DNA of 64,000 nucleotides from Planctomycetota bacterium (GTDB lineage: Bacteria; Planctomycetota; SZUA-567). Each line of letters starts with the position of its first letter. Position 1 is the stretch's first letter. The stretch is from NCBI GenBank assembly GCA_020060765.1, contig JAGUZQ010000048.1:1-64000 (forward strand). The letters run 5' to 3'. The notes under the pieces were generated by a model, which made no database searches, had not been told where the DNA came from, and worked only from the letters and a program-made list of their open reading frames with translations. A program made the position numbers and the translations under genes. This document shows positions 34,466-42,955 of this stretch, one piece after another.

Positions 34466-37400
34466 ATGCGTAAAAACAGGGTCGTTTTGTTAGCCGGTCT
34501 TATTTTGCCGGTAGTTTTTTTCTGCGAATCATGTTCTCCCGCTAAAACTGTCGCAATCAAAAAAATTGAAACGGAATCGTCCATTGGCCTTGAATATCCC
34601 GCGCGCGCAGAAAACAGGGCACCTGTTTTTAACGGCGATTTCGAGTTGGGAACTGCAGGTTTCGGATTGAAAAGTGTTTTGGATGCTTCTGTCGCTTTTA
34701 ATCCCGACCTCAAGTATGGCTTGGAAACAACAAATAAGAAAGACGGCAAAGGAAACTGCCTGCGGATAAAATCCACCGGGGGATCACCACGCTTCACCCT
34801 GATGGGAAGGGAAGTCTATATCCCGAAAGCAATGAAACTCAAGATGACCTTTCATGCAAAACTTGAGAACCCCGAGAAAGCAGACGCCAAAATTGCATTG
34901 CGGGTGGATTTCCGCCATGTCAAGCCCGGAAAGATTCGCGACAGCAAGGAAAAGTACTCTATCTCGGGGGGCAGCGTAACACTGGGCTCCGATTGGAACA
35001 TGTGCACTGTCAATATAGATGCCAAAATAGAAGGCTATTACCGATATTGCATCTTTACCGATCTGGCTGCGGAAAAATCACTGCCAGGCATTCTCATCGA
35101 TTCCATTTCCTTAGCAGCGGAAAACGAATCATTTGGCAAGGATCCTTGCCCGCAGGTTGCCGTTTACACTGACAAATCAATTCCTGCATACTTAAAAGAG
35201 GATGAAGTAAAATACACCATCAAAGCGCTTTTGCCCGACCACCAGGGCAATACAGCCGATGTCAGCCTCGAATTCTACAACGAACAGACAAAAATCGTTT
35301 CATTCACCAAATCAGTGATTCTGAATAAAAGGGCGGGCGGAATTTTCGAGGGCTGCGCAACCCTGATACCTGCACAATACGGGCCGTTTGGACTACAAGT
35401 CAAATACAAAGGCAGAGTAGTTGACAGTTTTGGCGGGGAAACCCTGGTTTTGCATCCGAACCGGGAGCATCAAGCAAACGAGATCGGCTTCCGGATTGGA
35501 ACCAACTTTCACAATCTGGTGGAGCATATGCGGGGCCAGGCGGAAAATGACAAAAGGCAGTTCTGGAATTCTTCTGCTTCTCATTCGGAAAAAATTGAAG
35601 ACCAGTTTGAGCTCCTGCGGCTTGCGGGATTTAAAACCATCAACCTGGGGTTGATGTGGCTGTACATGGAGCCGGAGGAGGGCAAGTGGGACTTGTCTGC
35701 CTATGATAAAGTTGCCTCCCTTTGCCGGAAATACAATGTCAAGGTAATCGGTCTTCTCGGGCCGCATTTTTCGTTAAACGCGAAAACGGGAAAACCCCTG
35801 GATTTGCCTGAATGGCTTGTCAAGTATTCAACTAAGCACAAGATTACGCCTTTCCATAATTGGGAAGGCTGTATGCCGCCGGAAAAACTGTGGGCCGGAT
35901 ACTGTAAAAAACTTGCCGCCCGCTACAAAGATGTGTTATGTGCCATGAGCGTTCTGGGCGAACCGAAGGCTTGGTGCACTCCGGAGGAGTACATGGTTTA
36001 TTTGAAATCAGCACACGAGGCGGTAAAGTCGGAAGCGCCGGAAATCCAGATCATTGGCGTAGACCCGACCGGCGATGGGGATTCGCCCAGATTTATCGAA
36101 TGGTCCAAGCTTGTCCTGGATCAGGGCGCCGAAGAGTATCTGGACGGGTTTGCGTATCATCCCTATGGAGCAGCAAACGATTTCCAGATGGGCGATTATT
36201 TTGAGGCTACCGATGTAATAAACAAAGTAAAAAGCTTGCTGAAAAAGCCTGCAACAGGGCTTTGGAATCTGGAATGCTTCCAGCACACAAACTCAAAATA
36301 CAAACGCAGCGACAGGTGGGATGCGTCCACCGCCTTGCGGCATTATCTGATTACGCTGGGGAACGGCGCCAAAACCGCCTCGCCGCATGACCTTTACGAA
36401 TTGCGCAAAGACAGACTGAATCCGCATGTCCGGATAATCACGCCCTGGGTATATGAGAAAATCCCCGCCCCCCTGACGGCGGCGACCAATTATCTTTCCT
36501 TTGCGCTCGAAGATACGACCGAAGCCCGGGTTGTCGAGATAAACAACTTCGCCAGGACATATCTGTTCGCCAATGAATCCGGCAGCCGTGCGCTTGGCGT
36601 GGCATGGTATCTGAGGCCGGGAGGATGCACCTGGACAAGTTCGGCAAGCAATGCTGCCGTCCTGTCAGACATGTTCGGCAACAAGCTTGAAAAAGCCACT
36701 GAAATAAGTCTGGGTTATGACCCGGTATATATCTCAGGAAACAAGAAGAATGTGGAGGAATACCTGACCAAATCTCAATTCCTCCCCGTCGGGGGAATCT
36801 TAGACGTAAAGGGGCGTATTTTCAAAACAGCGCTGCTTCTGGATGCGAAAAACAATTTAGGTAAACCGGAACGATTAGGAATAAAAATTGAAAAGACGGC
36901 GTCATTTGAATTCCCCGAGTTGTGCGAATTCGCTTTTTCAAAAAACATTTACTGTCAGGCAAAAATACCGGATTGTGTTAACCAGGGAGCTCCGGCAAGC
37001 AATCTGAAATACCAAACATTCCTTTTAGGTAAGCATTTCAGCGACGGGGAAATTGAAATTATCCCTGCGACAAAATGCTTCGACTTGCCGTTCGGCAACG
37101 CCAAACCCTTGGATATGGAATTACGCAAAGGAAGCAAGTTAACGTTTTATGCGACCAAAGAATATCTTTGCATGACAGCAACAGTAAAAGACAAAACAGT
37201 CACCGCGCCTGCCACGCATCTGTGGGAAGCCGATGCCGTTGAAATATTTGTGGATAATAGTCCTGTTTCCAAACTGGACAGCAGCTCTACTAAAAAAGTC
37301 AGGCAGTATGTTTTTTCCGCCAAGCCTTCTGCGGCAACCGGGCTTTCCAGTTGGGAAAAACTCCAAGCGCCCGACAAAGCCGTCTCGAAATCCACTTTGA

Positions 37401-38173
37401 CAGATGACGGTTATGTTATCGAAGCGAAAATCCCCTGGCGCGCGTTGCTGCCAGACACCGGATATTCCCCCCCCATGATCTATGGGATTGAGGTGACGAT
37501 CGACCATGTTTCTCCAGGTGAAAAACCCGAATACGAAACTTTGAGCGGAGTAGCACTTCCGTCGTTCCAGCAGCGATTCCATTATCCCCTGTTTGGGCTT
37601 CCCGCGGAATTATACGATGGTTTGGCTGATGACAGTGTTGGCTCTATAGAAGCGCCGTGCTTGAAAAACAGCTCCTTTCTTTTGGAAGGCAAACGCTCCA
37701 TGCCACTGGACTGGTGGCTGAACCCGGAAGGCTTCTGGCAATACGGAAGATTCGGCTTGAATGGAAAGGTCGGGGTTAAGATCTCTGTGCCTGCGGAAAG
37801 ATCGGATAAAAACACGCCTTCCGCCGCCCAAAAAATCCCATGCGACAAATTGGTCGGCAAGGAGATCATTATCGAACTCCTCGCAAAAGGTGAAAATTTA
37901 CGCACGACAAGCGACAAATCTGCCTATAACCCAGGCCTCCGGCTTATGGCCTATTTCCAAGACAAGGAAGCGAAAGATATTCCACATACAGCGCAAGGGA
38001 TAGGTATTGATAAACCTTTCATCGATTCTTTTGGGTGGAGCATTCTACAGTTTTCCGCAAAAGTCCCTGAAAATGCCGCCTATGTGACGGTGCATTGCGG
38101 TTTTTCAAGAACCGGCTGTGCCGGTGACCTATACCTGTCTGATGTTTATCTTAAAACCTGCTCTGTAGAATAG
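34466..38173 (+). CDS. Secreted GH-A clan glycosidase-like protein with CBM9-like domain
   Basis: 1235 aa. The ATG at 34466 has AGAAGGGG upstream. A signal sequence ends in FFCESCSP, possibly a lipobox-like cysteine (non-canonical). A carbohydrate-binding sandwich (PVFNGDFELGTAGF) leads to a GH5/GH39/GH42-like barrel (about 335-640). VLGEPKAW probably holds the acid/base and LWNLECFQ the nucleophile Glu. A CBM9/DOMON-like module follows (LWEADAVEIFVDN, then YVIEAKIPWRAL), and the C-terminus is another jelly-roll. No exact family can be named. It follows the third pseudopilin on the same transcript. Confidence 0.75.
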   Translation: MRKNRVVLLAGLILPVVFFCESCSPAKTVAIKKIETESSIGLEYPARAENRAPVFNGDFELGTAGFGLKSVLDASVAFNPDLKYGLETTNKKDGKGNCLRIKSTGGSPRFTLMGREVYIPKAMKLKMTFHAKLENPEKADAKIALRVDFRHVKPGKIRDSKEKYSISGGSVTLGSDWNMCTVNIDAKIEGYYRYCIFTDLAAEKSLPGILIDSISLAAENESFGKDPCPQVAVYTDKSIPAYLKEDEVKYTIKALLPDHQGNTADVSLEFYNEQTKIVSFTKSVILNKRAGGIFEGCATLIPAQYGPFGLQVKYKGRVVDSFGGETLVLHPNREHQANEIGFRIGTNFHNLVEHMRGQAENDKRQFWNSSASHSEKIEDQFELLRLAGFKTINLGLMWLYMEPEEGKWDLSAYDKVASLCRKYNVKVIGLLGPHFSLNAKTGKPLDLPEWLVKYSTKHKITPFHNWEGCMPPEKLWAGYCKKLAARYKDVLCAMSVLGEPKAWCTPEEYMVYLKSAHEAVKSEAPEIQIIGVDPTGDGDSPRFIEWSKLVLDQGAEEYLDGFAYHPYGAANDFQMGDYFEATDVINKVKSLLKKPATGLWNLECFQHTNSKYKRSDRWDASTALRHYLITLGNGAKTASPHDLYELRKDRLNPHVRIITPWVYEKIPAPLTAATNYLSFALEDTTEARVVEINNFARTYLFANESGSRALGVAWYLRPGGCTWTSSASNAAVLSDMFGNKLEKATEISLGYDPVYISGNKKNVEEYLTKSQFLPVGGILDVKGRIFKTALLLDAKNNLGKPERLGIKIEKTASFEFPELCEFAFSKNIYCQAKIPDCVNQGAPASNLKYQTFLLGKHFSDGEIEIIPATKCFDLPFGNAKPLDMELRKGSKLTFYATKEYLCMTATVKDKTVTAPATHLWEADAVEIFVDNSPVSKLDSSSTKKVRQYVFSAKPSAATGLSSWEKLQAPDKAVSKSTLTDDGYVIEAKIPWRALLPDTGYSPPMIYGIEVTIDHVSPGEKPEYETLSGVALPSFQQRFHYPLFGLPAELYDGLADDSVGSIEAPCLKNSSFLLEGKRSMPLDWWLNPEGFWQYGRFGLNGKVGVKISVPAERSDKNTPSAAQKIPCDKLVGKEIIIELLAKGENLRTTSDKSAYNPGLRLMAYFQDKEAKDIPHTAQGIGIDKPFIDSFGWSILQFSAKVPENAAYVTVHCGFSRTGCAGDLYLSDVYLKTCSVE

Positions 38174-38308
38174 TTTTCGCCACGTTAAACGTCGAATCCG
38201 GCGATGGAAATGTCTTCTGTTTGCGTTTTTTGTTAAAAGCTCTTGCTTGTTGTCATTAATTGCGCCCGGAACCGCAATGTACTTTTGCACTCAAGTATCA
38301 TTTTGAAC

Positions 38309-39889
38309 TCAGGCAGGCATGGTTTTGGTGCGGTTGCGGCCTTCGCTTTTGGCGAGGCGCATCCCGTCCTCGGCTCGCCTGACCAGTTCCCGCATCTTCT
38401 CGTCGGGAGCCAGTTGGGCGACGCCGATACTGATGGTGACGCCGGTCGCCGGGGAGAAATCCTGCACCGCGACCATCTCCCGCAATTTTTCCGCCAGCAG
38501 CCCAGCGCCAGCAAGATCGGTATTAGGAATCAGGATCAGGAATTCCTCGCCGCCGTAGCGGAACAGGAAATCGCTGTCTCGGATCGCGCTTTTGATATGC
38601 CTGCCCAGTTGCCCCAGAATCTGATCGCCCCCCTCGTGGCCATGCGCGTCGTTAAGCTGCCTGAACCGGTCGATATCGACCAGCAGGATTGACAGGGGAT
38701 TCTTGTACCGTGCGGCGCGATGTATTTCCTTTTCCAGAGTCTCGTCGCATTTGTGCCGGTTCAGCGCATTGGTCAGCTTGTCGGTGGTTGCCAGCAATTC
38801 GAGTTCGTTTTCGAGTTTCCGCCGATGTTCCAGGTTGCGCACAAACACCGCCACTATTTTCTGGAGAAAATAGTCCAGCAGGCCCACTTCGTCCGAGGAG
38901 GAATTTCCCGATTCTATTTTCGGCGCTTCATTGGAGATAAAACCAGCCGTCACCTCGCGCGCGGCGCGGGTAAGTTTCGCCAGACTGGCGGAGATACGAA
39001 GAACCACCACCAGGCTCAGCAAAATGCCGAAGACAGAGACGCCAAGCAAAATGGCGCTGTTGCGATAGAGAAATGCGCTGCCGGTCGAATTTATCTCCAC
39101 GCCGGATTCGCCCATGAGCTTCCTGATATCGCGATTCAGGCTGCCTGCCAACTCCTCCGCCTCCGCGGCGCACAGTTCAGCCGCAGCGATAAAATCCTCC
39201 GGAATCTCCTCTTCGTTTACCTTCAGCAACTTGATAGCCGTCTCCATCCTGCCAGACAGCTCCGCCCCCTTGTTTTCCAACTGCCCCAAAGCCAGCGCGA
39301 ATCTGCCGTACTGCTCCCTTACTTCGGGCGTCAACCTCTTGGCTCTGGCGATAATCTCCGCGCTGCGGGCAAGTCCCTGCCTGATTTCCTGCCCGGTTTT
39401 CGTGGCGGCAGCGGTGAGGCTACGCAGGCGCGCGTCCAGATCCTCGTCGTTCCGGTGCAGACGCAGCACCTTTTCGATCAGCAGATGCTGGCGGATGACA
39501 TTGGCCTGTATCCCGCCAATTTCGTTGCCTAGCGGAAGATCGAGATCAGCCACTTCGCGCATTTTCCCAGTCAAGCGGACGGTGTGAACCGCGCTGTGAA
39601 TCAACGCTCCCGCCAGCAGGGCGAAGATCACTATCAGCAGCAGCCCGACCTTCTTGCCGATCGACCATTTCAGATTTGGTGCCGTCACCTCCGCCTTATC
39701 CCGGGTAAGATCCTCCAGTTGTTTCAGCTCGCGGTGATGCTCCTGCTCCGCCTGCATCAGCGCGGTGAACTTCAACCGCAGCTCGTCGTCGTCGACTTGG
39801 TTAATCAGGTTGCTGTAGCCCTTCATCATGCGGAGTTCCACGCTCTGCAATTCCTGCAGGTGTTCCTGGAAACTTTTTCTAGTAAACAT
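38309..39889 (-). CDS. Membrane diguanylate cyclase with N-terminal ferritin-like helices
   Basis: 526 aa. The ATG at 39889 has GGAGGG upstream and overlaps the preceding gene by 11 bases. Residues 1-60 form two helices with E48-x-x-H51, like half of a ferritin/rubrerythrin bundle. TM1 (about 81-98), a helical periplasmic sensor (100-275), TM2 (278-298) and a HAMP-like segment follow. The GGDEF domain has GGEEF (446-450) and, five residues before it, RDSD (437-440), an intact inhibitory I-site. It should make c-di-GMP from GTP and be product-inhibited. It is the last gene of the exopolysaccharide operon and the likely source of its c-di-GMP signal. Confidence 0.9.
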   Translation of the reverse strand: MFTRKSFQEHLQELQSVELRMMKGYSNLINQVDDDELRLKFTALMQAEQEHHRELKQLEDLTRDKAEVTAPNLKWSIGKKVGLLLIVIFALLAGALIHSAVHTVRLTGKMREVADLDLPLGNEIGGIQANVIRQHLLIEKVLRLHRNDEDLDARLRSLTAAATKTGQEIRQGLARSAEIIARAKRLTPEVREQYGRFALALGQLENKGAELSGRMETAIKLLKVNEEEIPEDFIAAAELCAAEAEELAGSLNRDIRKLMGESGVEINSTGSAFLYRNSAILLGVSVFGILLSLVVVLRISASLAKLTRAAREVTAGFISNEAPKIESGNSSSDEVGLLDYFLQKIVAVFVRNLEHRRKLENELELLATTDKLTNALNRHKCDETLEKEIHRAARYKNPLSILLVDIDRFRQLNDAHGHEGGDQILGQLGRHIKSAIRDSDFLFRYGGEEFLILIPNTDLAGAGLLAEKLREMVAVQDFSPATGVTISIGVAQLAPDEKMRELVRRAEDGMRLAKSEGRNRTKTMPA

Positions 39890-40118
39890 CGCGCTCACCC
39901 TCCTGCACCTGCTGGAGAATTTCTTCAAGCATCTGCTTATGCTGATCGGTCTCCTGGCCGATCCGGGTCAGGGTCTCGCGCAACCTTGCTTCCTCCTCTT
40001 CCGAAAAACCGTACCAGGGAATACTCTGTATAATATGTCGCTGGTAAATCGGATAGGCGTGCTCCTCCTCCCACATGACTTCATTGAGGCGTTGCATTAA
40101 ATCTGCCTTGCTGATCAT
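39879..40118 (-). CDS. Small half-ferritin-like helical protein
   Basis: 79 aa from an ATG (40118) with GGAG upstream. It is almost all helix: WEEEHAYPIYQRHI and IGQETDQHKQMLEEI carry the Glu/His spacing of ferritin-like or rubrerythrin-like metal sites, but only two helices are present, so a dimer would be needed to make a four-helix bundle. It sits 14 bases after the GH8 gene and overlaps the cyclase gene, whose own N-terminus has a similar two-helix segment. A redox or oxygen-sensing partner of the cyclase is possible (inference). Confidence 0.65.
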   Translation of the reverse strand: MISKADLMQRLNEVMWEEEHAYPIYQRHIIQSIPWYGFSEEEEARLRETLTRIGQETDQHKQMLEEILQQVQEGERDVY

Positions 40119-40132
40119 GTTCTGTCTCCGGT

Positions 40133-41362
40133 TTAGTACTCTCTTTCTTCCGAGGAACCGATCTTGGCGAAGGGAAACCTCTGCGCGCCGACTGCGTCGC
40201 CGAACCAGGCCCAACTGTTGACGTAATAGTCGTCGGATTCGCCGTAACCGCCGTCTTCCTCGTGGCGGAACTCCCGCAGGCGGCTGCGCAGGCGGGTTGC
40301 CAGACCCGGCTCCAGCCCGTCCAGGCACCAGGCGTACAGACCCAGCGGCGCCGGGCTTTCATAAGCCTTGGCCACGCTGCCGTCATAGTTGTATTCCAAT
40401 TGCACCTCTCCCCCCAGCAGACGCGCCGACAGGAACGGTGCCAGCCGGGAGGTCAGCAGGCGTTTGGCCTCGGCGCTGCCGCGCAGATCGTAATCCAGCC
40501 GCACGCGCCACCACAGGCGGAAAGCGTCCCAGCCCGAACTCAACCCGCGTGCTTCGGCAGGATAAAACTTGCCCGCGAGGTCGGCTTCGCACCAGTCCGG
40601 CGGAATGCCGACTCCGGTCACGTTGTCCAGCCGGGAAAGAATTTCATCCAACTGGCGGTAAGTCGCCCCGGCCAGCGCCAGCCAGCGCGAGTCCCCGGTT
40701 CTGGCGTGGAACAGGGCGTAATGCCCCGGCGAAAAGTAGGAGGGATTGATTTCGTAACGACCGGTGGCACTCGGCTTCTCTTCCGGCCAAGGCAACAGTA
40801 GAAGTTCGCCGTTTTGCAGTTCCAGCGTCTCCAGTGCGAGGATGTCAGCAGCCACAGCCCTGGCCTTGTCGGCATAATCCGCGCACCTGTCCGGCGTCTG
40901 ACCGCACCATTTCTCGGCGGCCAGGAACAGGGCAAGCGCATAATCCAGGTCGGCGTCGGAAGCGGCGTTCCAGTCGAGAATCCCCGCCTTGCCGTTCGCG
41001 CCGTTGCCGTAATGCCAGGCCAGCAGATTGTCGGCGAACTTTGCCTTGCGCGAAAGATTTTTTTCCGTCCAGCGGTAGCACGATTCGAAAGTCTCGGAGT
41101 CGTCCAGCCACAGCGCGCGCAGCATGGCGTAGGCCTGGCCTTCGCTGACCGTGTCGTTGTCGTTCCGGGGCCGGATCACGCGGCCGTTGACGATAAACTC
41201 GCGCCGGTAGCCGGCCCAGGATTTTCCCGTCAGGGAATCGGCGGGGGAGTTTTCGCCCAGGTCGATCTCGACTTCGCGCTGAAAGGCCTTGACCGCCAGC
41301 AGGATAATCGCTACCGCCACCAGCGCGAACATCACGGTATGGAGAAAGGGATTGTCCTTCAC
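40133..41362 (-). CDS. GH8 endoglucanase-like protein
   Basis: 409 aa from a GTG (41362) with GGAG upstream; it overlaps the GT2 stop by four bases. An N-terminal signal anchor (VMFALVAVAIILLAVKAF) targets it to the periplasm. SEGQAYAMLRAL carries the GH8 catalytic acid Glu, and DWNAASDADLDYALAL the conserved Asp region. Its arrangement next to a cellulose-synthase-like GT2 is that of BcsZ, which trims or edits beta-1,4-glucan during secretion. The polymer here could be cellulose or another beta-glucan. Confidence 0.88.
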   Translation of the reverse strand: MKDNPFLHTVMFALVAVAIILLAVKAFQREVEIDLGENSPADSLTGKSWAGYRREFIVNGRVIRPRNDNDTVSEGQAYAMLRALWLDDSETFESCYRWTEKNLSRKAKFADNLLAWHYGNGANGKAGILDWNAASDADLDYALALFLAAEKWCGQTPDRCADYADKARAVAADILALETLELQNGELLLLPWPEEKPSATGRYEINPSYFSPGHYALFHARTGDSRWLALAGATYRQLDEILSRLDNVTGVGIPPDWCEADLAGKFYPAEARGLSSGWDAFRLWWRVRLDYDLRGSAEAKRLLTSRLAPFLSARLLGGEVQLEYNYDGSVAKAYESPAPLGLYAWCLDGLEPGLATRLRSRLREFRHEEDGGYGESDDYYVNSWAWFGDAVGAQRFPFAKIGSSEEREY

Positions 41363-42945
41363 GCCGCTTCTCCTGTGATAACGTCCCCCACGCCTGCGTA
41401 GCGGAAATAGAAAACGCTGGACAGCAGCAGAAAATGGTAAAACACCCAGAACATGCTCATCAGTACGCTGGCGTCGCCCTCGTAGGCAAAATGGTTTGCT
41501 CCCCAGACCAGCGCGGCAAAATGAACCAGCCACATAAGTATCTGCGGCCACAACTCGCGATAAGGCACCACCGTCCCGCGTTCGCCCTTCTGGGTAATGC
41601 CGAATCCTGATTTCAGCCCCAGCAGCGCGACGACGGCGGCTTTCATGTACACGGGAAAAGAAATGAAACTCAGCAGCACCCCGGTGGCGAGTTGGTCGGC
41701 GCGGTAATTGCGCTTGCGCATGCTGGTGAAGAAAATGGTGAACGACAGCGTGAAATAAGGGATAAAGGTCAGCAAATATACTTCCGGCTTGATGAAGAAC
41801 GAGGGCGTGCGCAGGAAGATATAAGTCAGGGGACATAGCATCAGCAGAAAATACGCCCAGCCGATCAGGTAGTAGCTGCCGGTAGCGAAATATTCCCACC
41901 ACTGGCTGAAGGTCAGGCTGAAGGGGCGGGTCAGGAAATTGCGGGCGATTTTTTTCAGCACTCCCAGGTTGCCCCGCGCCCAGCGCCATTGCTGCTTGAG
42001 ATATGGCATCAGGGTGGTGGGGCCTTCGCCGAACACGAAGGCGTGGCCGTAATACCTGCTTTCCCAGCCCCGCAGGTGCCAGTCGATGGAGGTGGAGAAA
42101 TCCTCGGTAATCGAGGTCTCGTCCAGCCCGCCGATGTCGTTAAGCGCGGAACGGCGGATAATGGCGTTGGTGCCGCAGAGGATCATCGCGCCGCGCTCGC
42201 TCTTGCCCTCGCAGATATATTCGTAAAACATGCAGTGCTGCAGATTGGCGCCGAAAGCGACCGAACTCCGGTCGGTGTTGGTGTAGAACTGGGGCGTCTG
42301 CACGAACGCCAGTTTGGGATTAGCCTCGATCACCGGCACCAGCGTCTTCAGGAAGTGCCGCGCCGGGTTCTGGTCAGCGTCGAAGATCACCACGTAATCG
42401 TCGGTCAGTGTTTTCAGGCAGTCGTTGATGATGCCTGCCTTGGCGCCGTGGCGTTCGGCGCGGCGGAAAATCTTCGCGCCATAGGTAAGAGCCAGTTCCT
42501 CCGCTTCCCGCAGATATTTCTCGTCGGAGGAATCGTCGAGAAAATAGATTGTCTTGTTGGGATAATCGATATTCCGCAGGCAGAACAGCGTCTGCTCCAG
42601 CACCTGGTAGGGCTCATGCCGGGCAGGCATCAGGATGGCGACGCCGGGAGCCATTTCCCAATCTCGGATCTCGACCACGGGCAGTGGCTTCTTGTTGCAG
42701 GCGTAGACGAAATCCACGCAGTAGGCGACGGAGTGGAACATGACGAACGCCTCGCCCGCCAGCAGCGCCAGCGCCATGACCAGACTGAACGCGTCGTTCA
42801 GGTTCTGCGCGACAAAAATCGCGCGGGTAATCAGGTACACGCAGGCGGCGACTACCGTCAGGTTGACCGCAGCCAGCAGCAGACCGGCCTGGTCTACCGG
42901 CTGGACGCCGTCCTCGGGCTTGAATTCTTCCGGCAAAGCCGTCAT
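41359..42945 (-). CDS. Cellulose-synthase-like GT2 processive glycosyltransferase
   Basis: 528 aa. Two N-terminal TM helices, a GT-A domain and a C-terminal set of TM helices. Motifs are LDDSSD, FDADQNP, TED (SITEDFS) and QQWRW, the D,D,D,QxxRW signature of processive beta-glycan synthases such as BcsA. The protein ends after the TM region, so the C-terminal PilZ c-di-GMP domain of BcsA is absent. No bcsB gene is nearby. The polymer is probably exported by the upstream TPR/beta-barrel protein. It starts 10 bases after that gene. Confidence 0.92.
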   Translation of the reverse strand: MTALPEEFKPEDGVQPVDQAGLLLAAVNLTVVAACVYLITRAIFVAQNLNDAFSLVMALALLAGEAFVMFHSVAYCVDFVYACNKKPLPVVEIRDWEMAPGVAILMPARHEPYQVLEQTLFCLRNIDYPNKTIYFLDDSSDEKYLREAEELALTYGAKIFRRAERHGAKAGIINDCLKTLTDDYVVIFDADQNPARHFLKTLVPVIEANPKLAFVQTPQFYTNTDRSSVAFGANLQHCMFYEYICEGKSERGAMILCGTNAIIRRSALNDIGGLDETSITEDFSTSIDWHLRGWESRYYGHAFVFGEGPTTLMPYLKQQWRWARGNLGVLKKIARNFLTRPFSLTFSQWWEYFATGSYYLIGWAYFLLMLCPLTYIFLRTPSFFIKPEVYLLTFIPYFTLSFTIFFTSMRKRNYRADQLATGVLLSFISFPVYMKAAVVALLGLKSGFGITQKGERGTVVPYRELWPQILMWLVHFAALVWGANHFAYEGDASVLMSMFWVFYHFLLLSSVFYFRYAGVGDVITGEAA

Positions 42946-42955
42946 GTTTCACCGC

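Noticed and set aside
40119-40328. An Arg-rich 70-residue extension of the small ferritin-like protein
   Set aside because: It is a shadow of the GH8 C-terminus; the ATG at 40118 has GGAG upstream.
41363-41989. A 5' extension of the GH8 frame
   Set aside because: It overlaps the GT2 coding sequence on the same strand in another frame; the GTG at 41362 has a ribosome site and gives the expected signal anchor.
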